Below, in pieces: positions 16,072 through 24,106 of a stretch of DNA of 57,565 nt (positions are counted from its first letter, which is position 1; every line of letters starts with the position of its first letter). A program made the position numbers and the translations under genes. The DNA comes from Mesonia sp. (lineage in GTDB: Bacteria > Bacteroidota > Bacteroidia > Flavobacteriales > Flavobacteriaceae). The notes beneath the pieces are model-generated. The model worked only from the letters and a program-made list of their open reading frames with translations. It was not told the DNA's origin and searched no databases. Location: contig DTTX01000041.1 of NCBI GenBank assembly GCA_012964435.1, positions 43,695 to 101,259 on the forward strand, written 5' to 3'.

Positions 16072-16770
16072 CTATTTAATCGTAAACTCTACTTGATTAA
16101 GTAACTCTTCTTCGTGTTCTAAAATTTGAGAAACTCCTTCAGAAACATTTTGATAATTAAGTGTATACGATTTTTCGTAAGGAGAATTATATGGTAAAAT
16201 CACGGTTCTACTAATATCTACGATTTGCTTATCAGAACCAATGAAGAATGTGGTTGGGAAACCAAGTGAATGTTTCATGGTTTTCACTATATATGCATCA
16301 CGATTTTCTAATTCATCTACATAAACTATGTCGATAGAGTTATTATATTCTCTTGCAACTTTTCTAACTTTACTCTTTTTATCCCAAAATAAGACAATAA
16401 AATCTATTTGATCTTTGTATTTTTTAGAAACTTCGTTTAAAGCAGGTATTTCACCTTTACCGGGAACGCACCACGAAGCATAGGTTAAAAGAAATATTGG
16501 TTTCTCGTAATCGTTAAAACAATTCTTGTTTTTGTTTAAACAATTTATACTAAAATTGTCAATGTAAGACCCTTTGAGACAGTGGTTTACTAAAGAATCA
16601 AAAAGGAATTCTGCTCGTTCAATATCTTTATAACGATAAGCATCACTTACTTTTTTCTTGTAGGACTTTATGTTTAAGCCTATCGCTTCAGAAAAATAAG
16701 TTTTATCGTCTTGAGCGTGAACAAAAGAGAGAGAAAGTAAAAATAAGATAATGGGTATTAGTCTAATCAT
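16072..16770 (-). CDS. TlpA/thioredoxin-fold periplasmic protein with incomplete active site
   Basis: A 232-residue exported protein (signal peptide 1-19, FVHAQ) with a thioredoxin-like domain: FLLTYASWCVPGKGEIPALNEVSKKY, then IDFIVLFWD and the cis-proline region LGFPTTFFIG. The TlpA motif WCxxCxxEhP is reduced to W100-C101-V-P-G104, so the second cysteine is replaced by glycine and normal disulfide exchange is unlikely. Three other cysteines lie upstream (about 64, 77 and 84). It could be a mono-thiol reductase, a peroxiredoxin-like protein or a non-catalytic binder. It is a single gene convergent with cls. Confidence 0.82.
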   Translation of the reverse strand: MIRLIPIILFLLSLSFVHAQDDKTYFSEAIGLNIKSYKKKVSDAYRYKDIERAEFLFDSLVNHCLKGSYIDNFSINCLNKNKNCFNDYEKPIFLLTYASWCVPGKGEIPALNEVSKKYKDQIDFIVLFWDKKSKVRKVAREYNNSIDIVYVDELENRDAYIVKTMKHSLGFPTTFFIGSDKQIVDISRTVILPYNSPYEKSYTLNYQNVSEGVSQILEHEEELLNQVEFTIK

Positions 16771-16870
16771 ACGCCAAGCATCTAAAAAACTAATATAAAT
16801 ATACTAAAATATATCTATTTTTTTAATAATTAGTCAAATTACTATCTTCTAAACTAACAAATGCAAAAAA

Positions 16871-17386
16871 TTAGATTTTCTTCATTTGCTGCTTCATCAT
16901 TCTAATTTGCTCGTTTAGCATCCCGTGTTTATCAAGCGTTTTAGCTTCTTTAAGCAACAATTGTGCTTCTCGTTTACGTCGTTTAGTCATCGCAATACCT
17001 GCTAAATTAAGCTTTGCCATGGCAAGGTCTTGACTCATCGATAAACCAAGTTTTATCGCTTTTTTAAAGAATTTTTCAGCTTGAGTGATATTGGTTTGAG
17101 AAACCATAAGTCCGTGAAGGTAGTAGTAATAACCTTGCTGTTTTTGCACCAAGGCAGACTCTGGATTAGAAATTTTATCTAACCATTTTTTAGCTCCTGG
17201 AAAATCTTGTTTTCTTAATCTTAAAAAGGCTAATAAAATTAACTCGTTTTTAAAGTATAAAAAGATAAAAACTGCTGCTAATAGAATAAGTAATATACCA
17301 TTACCAATATTATTTTCTATAAATTGATAAATACCGTAACCTATACTTGCTGCCGCTAAAACTAATTTTATATTTTTATTGAACAT
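16871..17386 (-). CDS. Two-helix membrane protein with TPR-like cytosolic part
   Basis: A 171-residue protein. Two transmembrane helices (about 8-24 and 27-46) are followed by a soluble helical part with TPR-like pairs (QQGYYYYLHGLMVSQTNITQAEKFFKKAIKLGL, MAKLNLAGIAMTKRRKREAQLLLKEAKTLD) and a basic methionine-rich tail. TPR arrays usually hold protein partners; none is indicated here. It is divergent from rpmH, with its own -10 TACCTTTG 23 bases before the start. Confidence 0.8.
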   Translation of the reverse strand: MFNKNIKLVLAAASIGYGIYQFIENNIGNGILLILLAAVFIFLYFKNELILLAFLRLRKQDFPGAKKWLDKISNPESALVQKQQGYYYYLHGLMVSQTNITQAEKFFKKAIKLGLSMSQDLAMAKLNLAGIAMTKRRKREAQLLLKEAKTLDKHGMLNEQIRMMKQQMKKI

Positions 17387-17408
17387 GAATCTTATTTTTT
17401 TGGAGCCG

Positions 17409-17416
17409 CAAAGGTA
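17409..17416 (-). promoter_or_regulatory. -10 box of the TPR membrane protein gene
   Basis: On the minus strand TACCTTTG (17416-17409) matches TAnnTTTG, 23 bases before the start codon. No TTG is seen at the proper distance. Confidence 0.55.
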
Positions 17417-17451
17417 AAAAAAAACAATTAGAAAATTATTTAAAAATCAGT

Positions 17452-17481
17452 TTGGAAGAGTTAAAAGATATTGTATATTTG
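17452..17481 (+). promoter_or_regulatory. rpmH promoter
   Basis: TTG (17452-17454), 19 bases, TATATTTG (17474-17481): a full Bacteroidota consensus promoter. The leader to the ATG at 17556 is about 70 bases. Confidence 0.8.
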
Positions 17482-17555
17482 CCCGCAGTTTTAAAAAAGA
17501 GATTCTCTTATACAAAACAACGAAGATACTTAAGAAGATTTAAAGATATTTTAAA

Positions 17556-17714
17556 ATGAAAAGAACGTTTCAACCCTCAAAGAGAAAAAGAAAAAATAAG
17601 CACGGATTTAGAGAGCGCATGAGTAGCGTTAACGGAAGAAAAGTGCTTGCACGTAGAAGAGCAAAAGGAAGAAAGAAACTTTCTGTATCTTCAGAAAACA
17701 GACACAAACACTAA
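17556..17714 (+). CDS. rpmH: 50S ribosomal protein L34
   Basis: A 52-residue, strongly basic protein. It begins [22 protein letters not shown] and continues [21 protein letters not shown], the highly conserved L34 sequence; the tail SENRHKH is typical of Bacteroidota. L34 is a small 50S protein. It has its own consensus promoter and a terminator 27 bases after the stop. dnaA and rnpA are not nearby, as is usual outside the oriC-linked arrangement. Confidence 0.97.
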   Translation: MKRTFQPSKRKRKNKHGFRERMSSVNGRKVLARRRAKGRKKLSVSSENRHKH

Positions 17715-17741
17715 TATGATTTATTAGTGATTTAAAATATT

Positions 17742-17771
17742 AAGGTGTTACTTATCGTAACGCCTTTTTTT
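17742..17771 (+). terminator. rpmH terminator
   Basis: Stem AAGGTGTTAC / GTAACGCCTT with one T-G wobble and a 5-base loop, followed by a run of T. Confidence 0.88.
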
Positions 17772-17787
17772 ATACCTATTCGTATCT

Positions 17788-17795
17788 TAACTTTG
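17788..17795 (+). promoter_or_regulatory. -10 box of carB
   Basis: TAACTTTG, a TAnnTTTG match 26 bases before the carB ATG. No TTG element is obvious. Confidence 0.55.
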
Positions 17796-17821
17796 TAACC
17801 CAAACTAATATATTTTTTCAG

Positions 17822-20677
17822 ATGCCTAAAAACAAAGACCTCAAAAGTATTTTAATTATTGGATCGGGACCAATTATTATTGGCCAAGCTTGTGAATTTG
17901 ATTATTCTGGTACACAAGCCCTACGTTCTTTGCGAGAAGACGGGATAGAAACTATTTTAATAAATTCTAACCCCGCAACGATTATGACAGATCCGTCGAT
18001 GGCAGATCACGTCTATTTAAAACCGCTTACCACCAAATCGATTATCGAAATTTTAAAAGAGCATCCGCAGATCGATGCTGTTTTACCAACGATGGGTGGG
18101 CAAACCGCATTAAATCTTTGTATCGAGGCAGATGAAAAAGGTATTTGGGAAGATTTTAATGTTAAGCTTATCGGGGTAGATATTAGCGCTATTAATATTA
18201 CTGAAGATAGAGAACAATTTAGAGAGTTAATGGGCAAAATTGGTGTCCCGATGGCTCCGCAAGCAACAGCAACATCTTTTTTAAGAGGAAAAGAAATTGC
18301 ACAAGATTTTGGTTTTCCGTTAGTAATTAGAGCTTCCTATACTTTAGGAGGAGCAGGAGCCGGAATTGTTTACAAAGAAGAAGACTTCGACGAAATGTTA
18401 ACCAGAGGTCTAGAAGTTTCGCCTATTCACGAAGTGATGATCGATAAGGCGATGATGGGTTGGAAAGAATATGAGCTAGAACTTCTTCGCGATAAAAATG
18501 ATAACGTTGTTATTATTTGTACCATCGAGAATATGGATCCAATGGGTATTCATACAGGAGATTCGATCACTGTAGCGCCGGCAATGACGCTTAGTGATAC
18601 AACTTTCCAGAAAATGCGTGATATGGCCATTAAAATGATGCGTAGTATCGGTGATTTCTCAGGAGGTTGTAATGTACAATTTGCGGTAAGCCCAGACGAT
18701 AAAGAAGATATTATCGCTATAGAAATTAATCCGCGTGTATCTCGATCTTCAGCATTAGCTTCAAAAGCAACAGGATATCCGATCGCAAAAATCGCTTCAA
18801 AATTAGCATTAGGTTATACCTTAGATGAATTAGATAACCAGATCACCAAAACTACTTCAGCATTATTCGAGCCAACATTAGATTACGTCATCGTAAAAAT
18901 ACCACGTTGGAACTTCGATAAATTTGAAGGATCAGACAGAACCTTAGGTTTACAGATGAAAGCCGTAGGAGAAGTGATGGGTATTGGTCGTTCTTTCCAA
19001 GAAGCGCTTCATAAAGCCACACAATCTTTAGAGATTAAACGTAATGGTTTAGGCGCAGATGGTAAAGGTTACACCGATTACGATACCATTATCGATAAAT
19101 TAACTCACGCTAGCTGGGATCGCGTATTTGTGATTTATGATGCAATACAATTAGGTATTCCGTTAAGTAGAATTCACGAGATCACGAAGATCGATATGTG
19201 GTTCTTAAAACAATATGAAGAGCTTTACCACTTAGAAAAAGAGATTTCTTCTAAATACACGATCGATACCATTAATAAAGAAATTTTACTCGAAGCAAAA
19301 CAAAAAGGTTATGGTGATCGCCAGATCGCTTTTATGCTGAAATGTTTAGAGAGTGAAGTTCATAAAAAACGTGAAGAATTAAATATTAATCGCGTTTATA
19401 AATTAGTAGATACGTGTGCGGCAGAGTTTGAAGCACAAACACCTTATTATTATTCAACTTTTGAAAGTGAAGTTGAAACTGCCGATGGTACAAAATACGT
19501 TGAAAACGAAAGTGAAGTTTCAGACCGTAAAAAGATCGTAGTTTTAGGTTCTGGTCCTAACCGAATTGGTCAAGGGATCGAGTTTGATTACTGTTGTGTT
19601 CACGGAGTTTTAGCAGCTTCTGAAGCGGGTTACGAAACCATTATGATTAACTGTAATCCAGAAACGGTTTCTACCGATTTTGATGTGGCAGATAAACTTT
19701 ATTTCGAACCGGTTTTCTGGGAGCATATTTACGATATCATTAAACACGAAAAGCCGGAAGGAGTGATCGTTCAGTTAGGAGGGCAAACTGCACTTAAATT
19801 AGCTGAAAAATTAGACCGCTACGGAATAAAAATTATGGGAACCAGCTACCAAGCTTTAGATTTAGCTGAAGATCGTGGTAGTTTCTCTAAATTATTACAA
19901 GATAACAACATTCCTTACCCAGATTTTGGTACAGCAGAAACTGCAGATGAAGCCTTAGCTTTAGCAGATGAGTTAGACTTCCCAATTTTAGTGCGTCCTT
20001 CTTATGTATTAGGAGGTCAAGGAATGAAGATCGTGATCAATAAAAAAGAATTAGAAGCGCATGTCGTAGATTTATTAAGAAAAATACCAAACAATAAGTT
20101 ACTGTTAGACCATTATTTAGATGGCGCTATCGAAGCTGAAGCAGATGCGATCTGCGATGGAGAAGACGTTTATATTATTGGTATTATGGAGCATATTGAA
20201 CCTTGCGGAATTCACTCGGGAGATTCAAACGCATTGCTTCCTCCGTTTAACTTAGGAGATTTAGTACTTCAGCAAATAAAAGATCATACGCGTAAAATTG
20301 CGTTAGCATTAGATACAGTTGGTTTAATCAATATTCAGTTTGCAATTAAAGACGACAAAGTTTACATTATCGAAGCCAATCCAAGAGCATCGAGAACTGT
20401 TCCGTTTATTGCAAAAGCTTATGGTGAGCCTTATGTAAATTATGCAACCAAAGTAATGTTAGGCGATAAAAAGATCAAAGATTTCGATTTTAATCCGCAA
20501 TTAGAGGGTTATGCGATCAAACAACCGGTATTCTCTTTTAACAAGTTCCCGAAAGTAAATAAGCAATTAGGACCAGAGATGAAGAGTACAGGAGAAAGTA
20601 TCTTGTTTATCAAAGATCTAAAAGATGACGATTTTTACGAGCTTTACGCAAGACGTAAAATGTACTTAACTAGATAA
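17822..20677 (+). CDS. carB: Carbamoyl-phosphate synthase large subunit, without the MGS-like domain
   Basis: A 951-residue CarB that makes carbamoyl phosphate from bicarbonate, ammonia and two ATP for arginine and pyrimidine synthesis. Two homologous halves are clear: carboxyphosphate domain (IIIGSGPIIIGQACEFDYSGTQA, about 10-400), oligomerisation region (about 400-550) and carbamoyl-phosphate domain (VVLGSGPNRIGQGIEFDYCCVHG, about 555-940). The protein ends soon after LGPEMKSTGES, where E. coli CarB (1073 residues) continues into its ~130-residue allosteric domain, so UMP/ornithine control through that domain is absent. carA is not adjacent. A terminator follows. Confidence 0.96.
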   Translation: MPKNKDLKSILIIGSGPIIIGQACEFDYSGTQALRSLREDGIETILINSNPATIMTDPSMADHVYLKPLTTKSIIEILKEHPQIDAVLPTMGGQTALNLCIEADEKGIWEDFNVKLIGVDISAINITEDREQFRELMGKIGVPMAPQATATSFLRGKEIAQDFGFPLVIRASYTLGGAGAGIVYKEEDFDEMLTRGLEVSPIHEVMIDKAMMGWKEYELELLRDKNDNVVIICTIENMDPMGIHTGDSITVAPAMTLSDTTFQKMRDMAIKMMRSIGDFSGGCNVQFAVSPDDKEDIIAIEINPRVSRSSALASKATGYPIAKIASKLALGYTLDELDNQITKTTSALFEPTLDYVIVKIPRWNFDKFEGSDRTLGLQMKAVGEVMGIGRSFQEALHKATQSLEIKRNGLGADGKGYTDYDTIIDKLTHASWDRVFVIYDAIQLGIPLSRIHEITKIDMWFLKQYEELYHLEKEISSKYTIDTINKEILLEAKQKGYGDRQIAFMLKCLESEVHKKREELNINRVYKLVDTCAAEFEAQTPYYYSTFESEVETADGTKYVENESEVSDRKKIVVLGSGPNRIGQGIEFDYCCVHGVLAASEAGYETIMINCNPETVSTDFDVADKLYFEPVFWEHIYDIIKHEKPEGVIVQLGGQTALKLAEKLDRYGIKIMGTSYQALDLAEDRGSFSKLLQDNNIPYPDFGTAETADEALALADELDFPILVRPSYVLGGQGMKIVINKKELEAHVVDLLRKIPNNKLLLDHYLDGAIEAEADAICDGEDVYIIGIMEHIEPCGIHSGDSNALLPPFNLGDLVLQQIKDHTRKIALALDTVGLINIQFAIKDDKVYIIEANPRASRTVPFIAKAYGEPYVNYATKVMLGDKKIKDFDFNPQLEGYAIKQPVFSFNKFPKVNKQLGPEMKSTGESILFIKDLKDDDFYELYARRKMYLTR

Positions 20678-20694
20678 TACATATAATTTCAAAA

Positions 20695-20728
20695 AAAAAA
20701 GCCTGAAAATTTACTTTCTGGCTTTTTT
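20695..20728 (+). terminator. carB terminator
   Basis: Stem AAAAAAGCC-GAAA / TTTC-GGCTTTTTT with one T-T mismatch, 18 bases beyond the stop, with a T run. Confidence 0.85.
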
Positions 20729-20800
20729 TAATCATTTTATTTAAGTTAAATTAATGTTTCTAAAACTTTAATTTAAAGTTATGTAATTGTTTAATATTAT

Positions 20801-20808
20801 TATTTTTG
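20801..20808 (+). promoter_or_regulatory. Possible -10 box of the porin gene
   Basis: TATTTTTG matches TAnnTTTG, 24 bases before the ATG at 20832. The nearest TTG is only 11 bases upstream, shorter than usual. Confidence 0.5.
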
Positions 20809-20831
20809 TAGGCCTAAGTAATTAAATTTTT

Positions 20832-22040
20832 ATGAAGGGTCTATTTTCTAAAACTATTGTCCTAACCTTTAGTTTTTTCTTTTTTTTATTCTTTAGCCAC
20901 TCGCAAGAAACTCGACAAGATTCTATACCTAATTGGAAAATTAATTACGGCTCTAATGGTTTCGAGTTCAGATCTTCAGACAATAATTATCTTTTACAAA
21001 TACAGAGCAGGTTACAATTTAGATTTGCAACGCCGAGTGATAATGATCCGGTTACTTTCAACGATTTCAATAATCAAGAAAATAGTGTTTTTAAAATTAA
21101 TAGATCTCGAATTAAAGTTGGTGGTCACGCATATAAACCTTGGCTAAAATATTATTGGGAGTATGAATTAGGTCGATCTAATTTGCTCGATTTTCGAGTA
21201 ATGATCGAAAAATGGGAATGGTTAAATTTAAAATTGGGCCAATGGAAAGTAGAATTTTCTCGTGAACGTAGAATAAGTAGTGGCGGTCAACAATTGGTAG
21301 ATCGTTCTATTTTAAATCGAAATTTTACCGTTGATCGTCAACAAGGTGTTGAGTTATATGGTCGATTAAGAGATAAAGGAGCACTAGATTTTAGTTATTG
21401 GGCTGGAGTTTTTACAGGAACAGGACGCGGAGCTCGAGATAACGACGATAAAAATTTAATGTACTTCGGAAGATTACAATGGAACTTTCTTGAAGATGAC
21501 CTTGGTTTTAAAAGCGTAGATTTTGAAATACACGAAAAGCCGGCTGCAATCATTGCCATTGCCGGAGTAACCAATAGAAGTTCTTTTACGCGTTTTTCAA
21601 GCGCAGGAGGAGGCATTCTTACCGGTTTCGAAGAGCAGAATCCCGGTCAATATCGTACAAACCAGTTGAACTTAGAAACTGCTTTGATGTATAAAGGTTT
21701 AAGTTGGCAATCAGAGTTTCATACCAAAGAAATTGTAGATCATTTTAATAATAATCAGACAAATACTTTAAAAGGATACTATTTACAAGCCGGTTATTTA
21801 GCACATCAATCCATTAATTGGTGGCCAGAACCTTTAGAGATTGCGGCAAGATATGCTCATTACGACCCAAGTGAAGTTTCAGATTATAATTTAGAAGAAG
21901 CTTCTTTAGCCTTTAATTGGTACTTTAAACAACATCGTAATAAACTCTCAATGGAAGTTTCAAATTTTGATTATGAAACTCCACAAGCCAATGTCGAAAA
22001 CGAATGGCGTTTTCGAGTACAATGGGATATTTCTTTCTAA
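20832..22040 (+). CDS. OprO/OprP-type phosphate-selective porin
   Basis: A 402-residue outer-membrane beta-barrel with a signal peptide (about 1-24, FFSHSQ). Family signatures are LLQIQSRLQFRFA near the start, RSRIKVGGHAYKPWLKYYWEYEL, LKLGQWKVEFSRERRISSGGQQLVDRSILN, and the aromatic C-terminal strand ending VQWDISF. OprP-like porins form trimeric channels for phosphate or polyphosphate, but Bacteroidota members have not all been tested and substrates may differ. It is monocistronic and converges on the Nudix regulator gene 10 bases away. Confidence 0.88.
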   Translation: MKGLFSKTIVLTFSFFFFLFFSHSQETRQDSIPNWKINYGSNGFEFRSSDNNYLLQIQSRLQFRFATPSDNDPVTFNDFNNQENSVFKINRSRIKVGGHAYKPWLKYYWEYELGRSNLLDFRVMIEKWEWLNLKLGQWKVEFSRERRISSGGQQLVDRSILNRNFTVDRQQGVELYGRLRDKGALDFSYWAGVFTGTGRGARDNDDKNLMYFGRLQWNFLEDDLGFKSVDFEIHEKPAAIIAIAGVTNRSSFTRFSSAGGGILTGFEEQNPGQYRTNQLNLETALMYKGLSWQSEFHTKEIVDHFNNNQTNTLKGYYLQAGYLAHQSINWWPEPLEIAARYAHYDPSEVSDYNLEEASLAFNWYFKQHRNKLSMEVSNFDYETPQANVENEWRFRVQWDISF

Positions 22041-22050
22041 CTTTTAAAAA

Positions 22051-22803
22051 TTACCAACTTTCTTGCAAGCCAGTTTTTAAAGCAGCTTTATATTTTTTTT
22101 CATCGAACTTATATAAGTCTGGAGCCTTATGCGCACCGCCTTTACGGGTTTCATTTAATTTTTCTAAAATTTCGTAACGCGTCATTTTTCGGTAAAAGTT
22201 ACCACGATTAAGTTTTTTATCGAGAATAATTTCATAGAGTTTCTGTAACTCGGGCATGGTAAATTTTTCAGGTAGTAAATTAAGGCCAACAGGCTTATAA
22301 TTTAAATCTCTTCGAAGTTGGAGTAGTGCCTCATTAAAAATGTCTTCATGATCCATCATTAATTCTGGAAGCTCACTTATTTCTTTCCACTCACAAGCTT
22401 CAGAAAATTGATCGATCACCGGATTTACAATTTCAAAATTAATAAGCGCATAATGCGCAATAGAAATGTAGCGCTGTTTGTGCCAAAGATCATCGGGAAA
22501 ATCGCTGAAAAATTCTTCAGATCTATTTTTCTTTCCGAAGGTTTTAAATTGATTCAAAAATATATTTTCTGCACCGGTACGCTCTTTTAAAATTCTATTA
22601 GCACCGGCATTTAAATCTTCATCTCTTTTAAGATAACCACCAGGTAAACCCCATTTGGTAGTATTTTTCAGTTGAAGCAATAAAACTTTAAGGCTCGCAT
22701 CATGAAAACCAAAAACTACGCAATCTATAGAGATACTTGGCAAATAATTCTTTTTATAGTTTGGCGAGAGTTCTACCAAAATTTTATATAAATCGTTTTT
22801 CAT
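22051..22803 (-). CDS. NrtR-like Nudix-domain transcriptional regulator with degenerate Nudix box
   Basis: A 250-residue protein with a Nudix domain (about 20-155) and a C-terminal winged-helix region (about 170-230, ELQKLYEIILDKKLNRGNFYRKMTRYEILEKL). The Nudix box G56-x5-E62-x7-R70-E-U-x-E-E-x-G77 is broken: position 71 is Ile instead of Glu and 75 is Arg, with only Glu74 kept. Hydrolase activity is therefore unlikely, while ligand binding (an ADP-ribose- or sugar-type effector) may remain, as in NrtR/AraR regulators of Bacteroidota. The target is unknown. It has a good promoter just upstream and converges on the porin gene. Confidence 0.87.
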   Translation of the reverse strand: MKNDLYKILVELSPNYKKNYLPSISIDCVVFGFHDASLKVLLLQLKNTTKWGLPGGYLKRDEDLNAGANRILKERTGAENIFLNQFKTFGKKNRSEEFFSDFPDDLWHKQRYISIAHYALINFEIVNPVIDQFSEACEWKEISELPELMMDHEDIFNEALLQLRRDLNYKPVGLNLLPEKFTMPELQKLYEIILDKKLNRGNFYRKMTRYEILEKLNETRKGGAHKAPDLYKFDEKKYKAALKTGLQESW

Positions 22804-22820
22804 AAAATTTGCTTATTCTT

Positions 22821-22851
22821 CAAATGTATACATTCTTCTAAGTGAAATCAA
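22821..22851 (-). promoter_or_regulatory. Promoter of the Nudix regulator
   Basis: On the minus strand TTG (22851-22849), 20 bases, TACATTTG (22828-22821). The -10 overlaps the palindrome TGTATACA, a possible autoregulatory site. Confidence 0.65.
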
Positions 22852-22883
22852 TAATAAAACATTTTTATATAATACAATGCGTA

Positions 22884-22920
22884 AAAAAAAAGCCTTATCG
22901 ATTCGATAAGGCTTTTTTTT
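22884..22920 (-). terminator. Nitroreductase terminator
   Basis: Near-perfect hairpin GCCTTATCGA / TCGATAAGGC flanked by A and T runs on both sides, 35 bases beyond the nitroreductase stop. It could act in both directions. Confidence 0.92.
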
Positions 22921-22954
22921 ATTTTATTATTAAAATGAAAATTTAAATCAGCAA

Positions 22955-23650
22955 TTATTTTTTAGGATTGCCAATTGTTTTTTCCATCGGTTCTGTTTCC
23001 ATATTTGCGGCATCATCGATGGTCATTTCTGTAATAAAATCTTCTTTTGGCGTACGTACTTTTTTCATATTCACCAGCCAATCGTTTTCATTTTCACGAT
23101 AACCTAAAGGCAATAACAATGTACTTTTATAACCGGAACCTTCTAATTTTAAAAGTTCATCTAATTTTTCAGGTAAAAAACCTTCCATAGGTGTGGCATC
23201 AACTTTTTGCTCTGCAGCAGCAGCAATTGCCATTGAAAATGCAATGTAACTTTGTTTAGAGGCGTGATGTGCGTGCCACTCTTCACTCAATTGAGAATAC
23301 ATTCCCCAAAGGTTACTTTTATAATCATCCATCGTGCTGTGAGGCAGATCACGCTCATCCATAGTGTAATTAAATACTTCTGTGATGCGCTCTTCGGTAT
23401 ATTTATCCCAAGCAGCAAAAACTAATAAATGTGAACAATCGATCACTTGGTTTTGGTTCCACGCTAGATCTTTGATCTTAGTTAGCAAAGCTTCATCAGA
23501 GATCACGATAATTTTATAAGGCTGTAAACCCGATGAAGAAGGCGCTAAACGAGCCGCTTCTAAAATGTAATCTAATTTATCTTGCGGCACTTTTTTGCCG
23601 TTCATTTTTTTGGTAGCGTAGCGCCACTGTAAATCATTAAGTAAACTCAT
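22955..23650 (-). CDS. NAD(P)H-dependent oxidoreductase of the nitroreductase family (NfsB-like)
   Basis: A 231-residue FMN flavoprotein. The N-terminus LNDLQWRYATKKMNGKKVPQDKLDYILEAARLAPSSSGLQPYKIIVISD is the classical NfsB segment that binds FMN, and the C-terminal LLLPLGYRENENDWLVNMKKVR completes the fold. Family members reduce nitroaromatics and quinones by two electrons. ATG at 23650 was chosen; an adjacent ATG at 23653 and one at 23671 are possible, but the last lies inside the -10 box TAACTTTG. It is divergent from an HxlR-type regulator that probably controls it. Confidence 0.92.
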   Translation of the reverse strand: MSLLNDLQWRYATKKMNGKKVPQDKLDYILEAARLAPSSSGLQPYKIIVISDEALLTKIKDLAWNQNQVIDCSHLLVFAAWDKYTEERITEVFNYTMDERDLPHSTMDDYKSNLWGMYSQLSEEWHAHHASKQSYIAFSMAIAAAAEQKVDATPMEGFLPEKLDELLKLEGSGYKSTLLLPLGYRENENDWLVNMKKVRTPKEDFITEMTIDDAANMETEPMEKTIGNPKK

Positions 23651-23669
23651 CATTAAAAAATTTTTATAC

Positions 23670-23705
23670 AAAGTTAAGGAGTACTACTTTAGTTGAGTAA
23701 CTTTG
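23670..23705. promoter_or_regulatory. Divergent promoters with palindromic operator between nitroreductase and HxlR genes
   Basis: Two identical -10 boxes face outward: CAAAGTTA at 23670-23677 (minus-strand TAACTTTG, towards the nitroreductase) and TAACTTTG at 23698-23705 (towards the regulator). Between them, overlapping the plus-strand -10 box, is the dyad TACTACTTTAGTTGAGTA (23682-23699), a TACT-N10-AGTA palindrome. A dimer bound there would block both promoters. The form resembles operators reported for the DUF24/HxlR repressor YodB, from memory. Confidence 0.7.
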
Positions 23706-23746
23706 TGACAAAAAGTAATAGTGACATTCGAGTAACCACGATATTT

Positions 23747-24106
23747 ATGGAAGCAATAGAAAAAAAATCAGCGTTAATCACTTGTTCAGAAAAAATTAGA
23801 GCCATACACGACACGATGGATGTGTTAAGCGGTAAATGGAAAGTCTCTATTATTGCCTGTTTATGCTTCCAACCCATGCGTTATTCTGAAATCTTAAGAG
23901 AAGTGGAAGGAATATCGGGTAAAATGCTAAGTCGTGAATTAAAAGATCTAGAGATGAATAACCTTATTCACCGTAAAGTATTAGACACGAAACCGGTTAG
24001 CGTGAGTTATGAAATTTCTGACTACGGAAGATCTCTAAAAGAGCTTACCAATGTCATTGCCGATTGGGGAATAAATCACCGAAAAGAAATGATCAAAGAG
24101 TTTTAG
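23747..24106 (+). CDS. HxlR (DUF24/MarR-like) transcriptional regulator
   Basis: A 119-residue winged-helix regulator. An N-terminal cysteine (Cys13 in LITCSEKIRAIHDTMDVLSGKWKVSII) sits at the redox-sensing position conserved in HxlR/YodB proteins. The recognition region MRYSEILREVEGISGKMLSRELKDLEMNNLIHRK is typical. It likely represses itself and the divergent nitroreductase until quinones or other electrophiles modify the cysteine. A longer frame from TTG 23693 exists, but the -10 box lies inside it, so ATG 23747 is the start. Its 3' end overlaps the convergent membrane-protein gene by 14 bases. Confidence 0.92.
   Translation: MEAIEKKSALITCSEKIRAIHDTMDVLSGKWKVSIIACLCFQPMRYSEILREVEGISGKMLSRELKDLEMNNLIHRKVLDTKPVSVSYEISDYGRSLKELTNVIADWGINHRKEMIKEF

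Noticed and set aside
23693-23746. Longer N-terminus of the HxlR regulator from TTG
   Set aside because: The -10 box TAACTTTG lies inside this segment, so it is not in the mRNA coding part.
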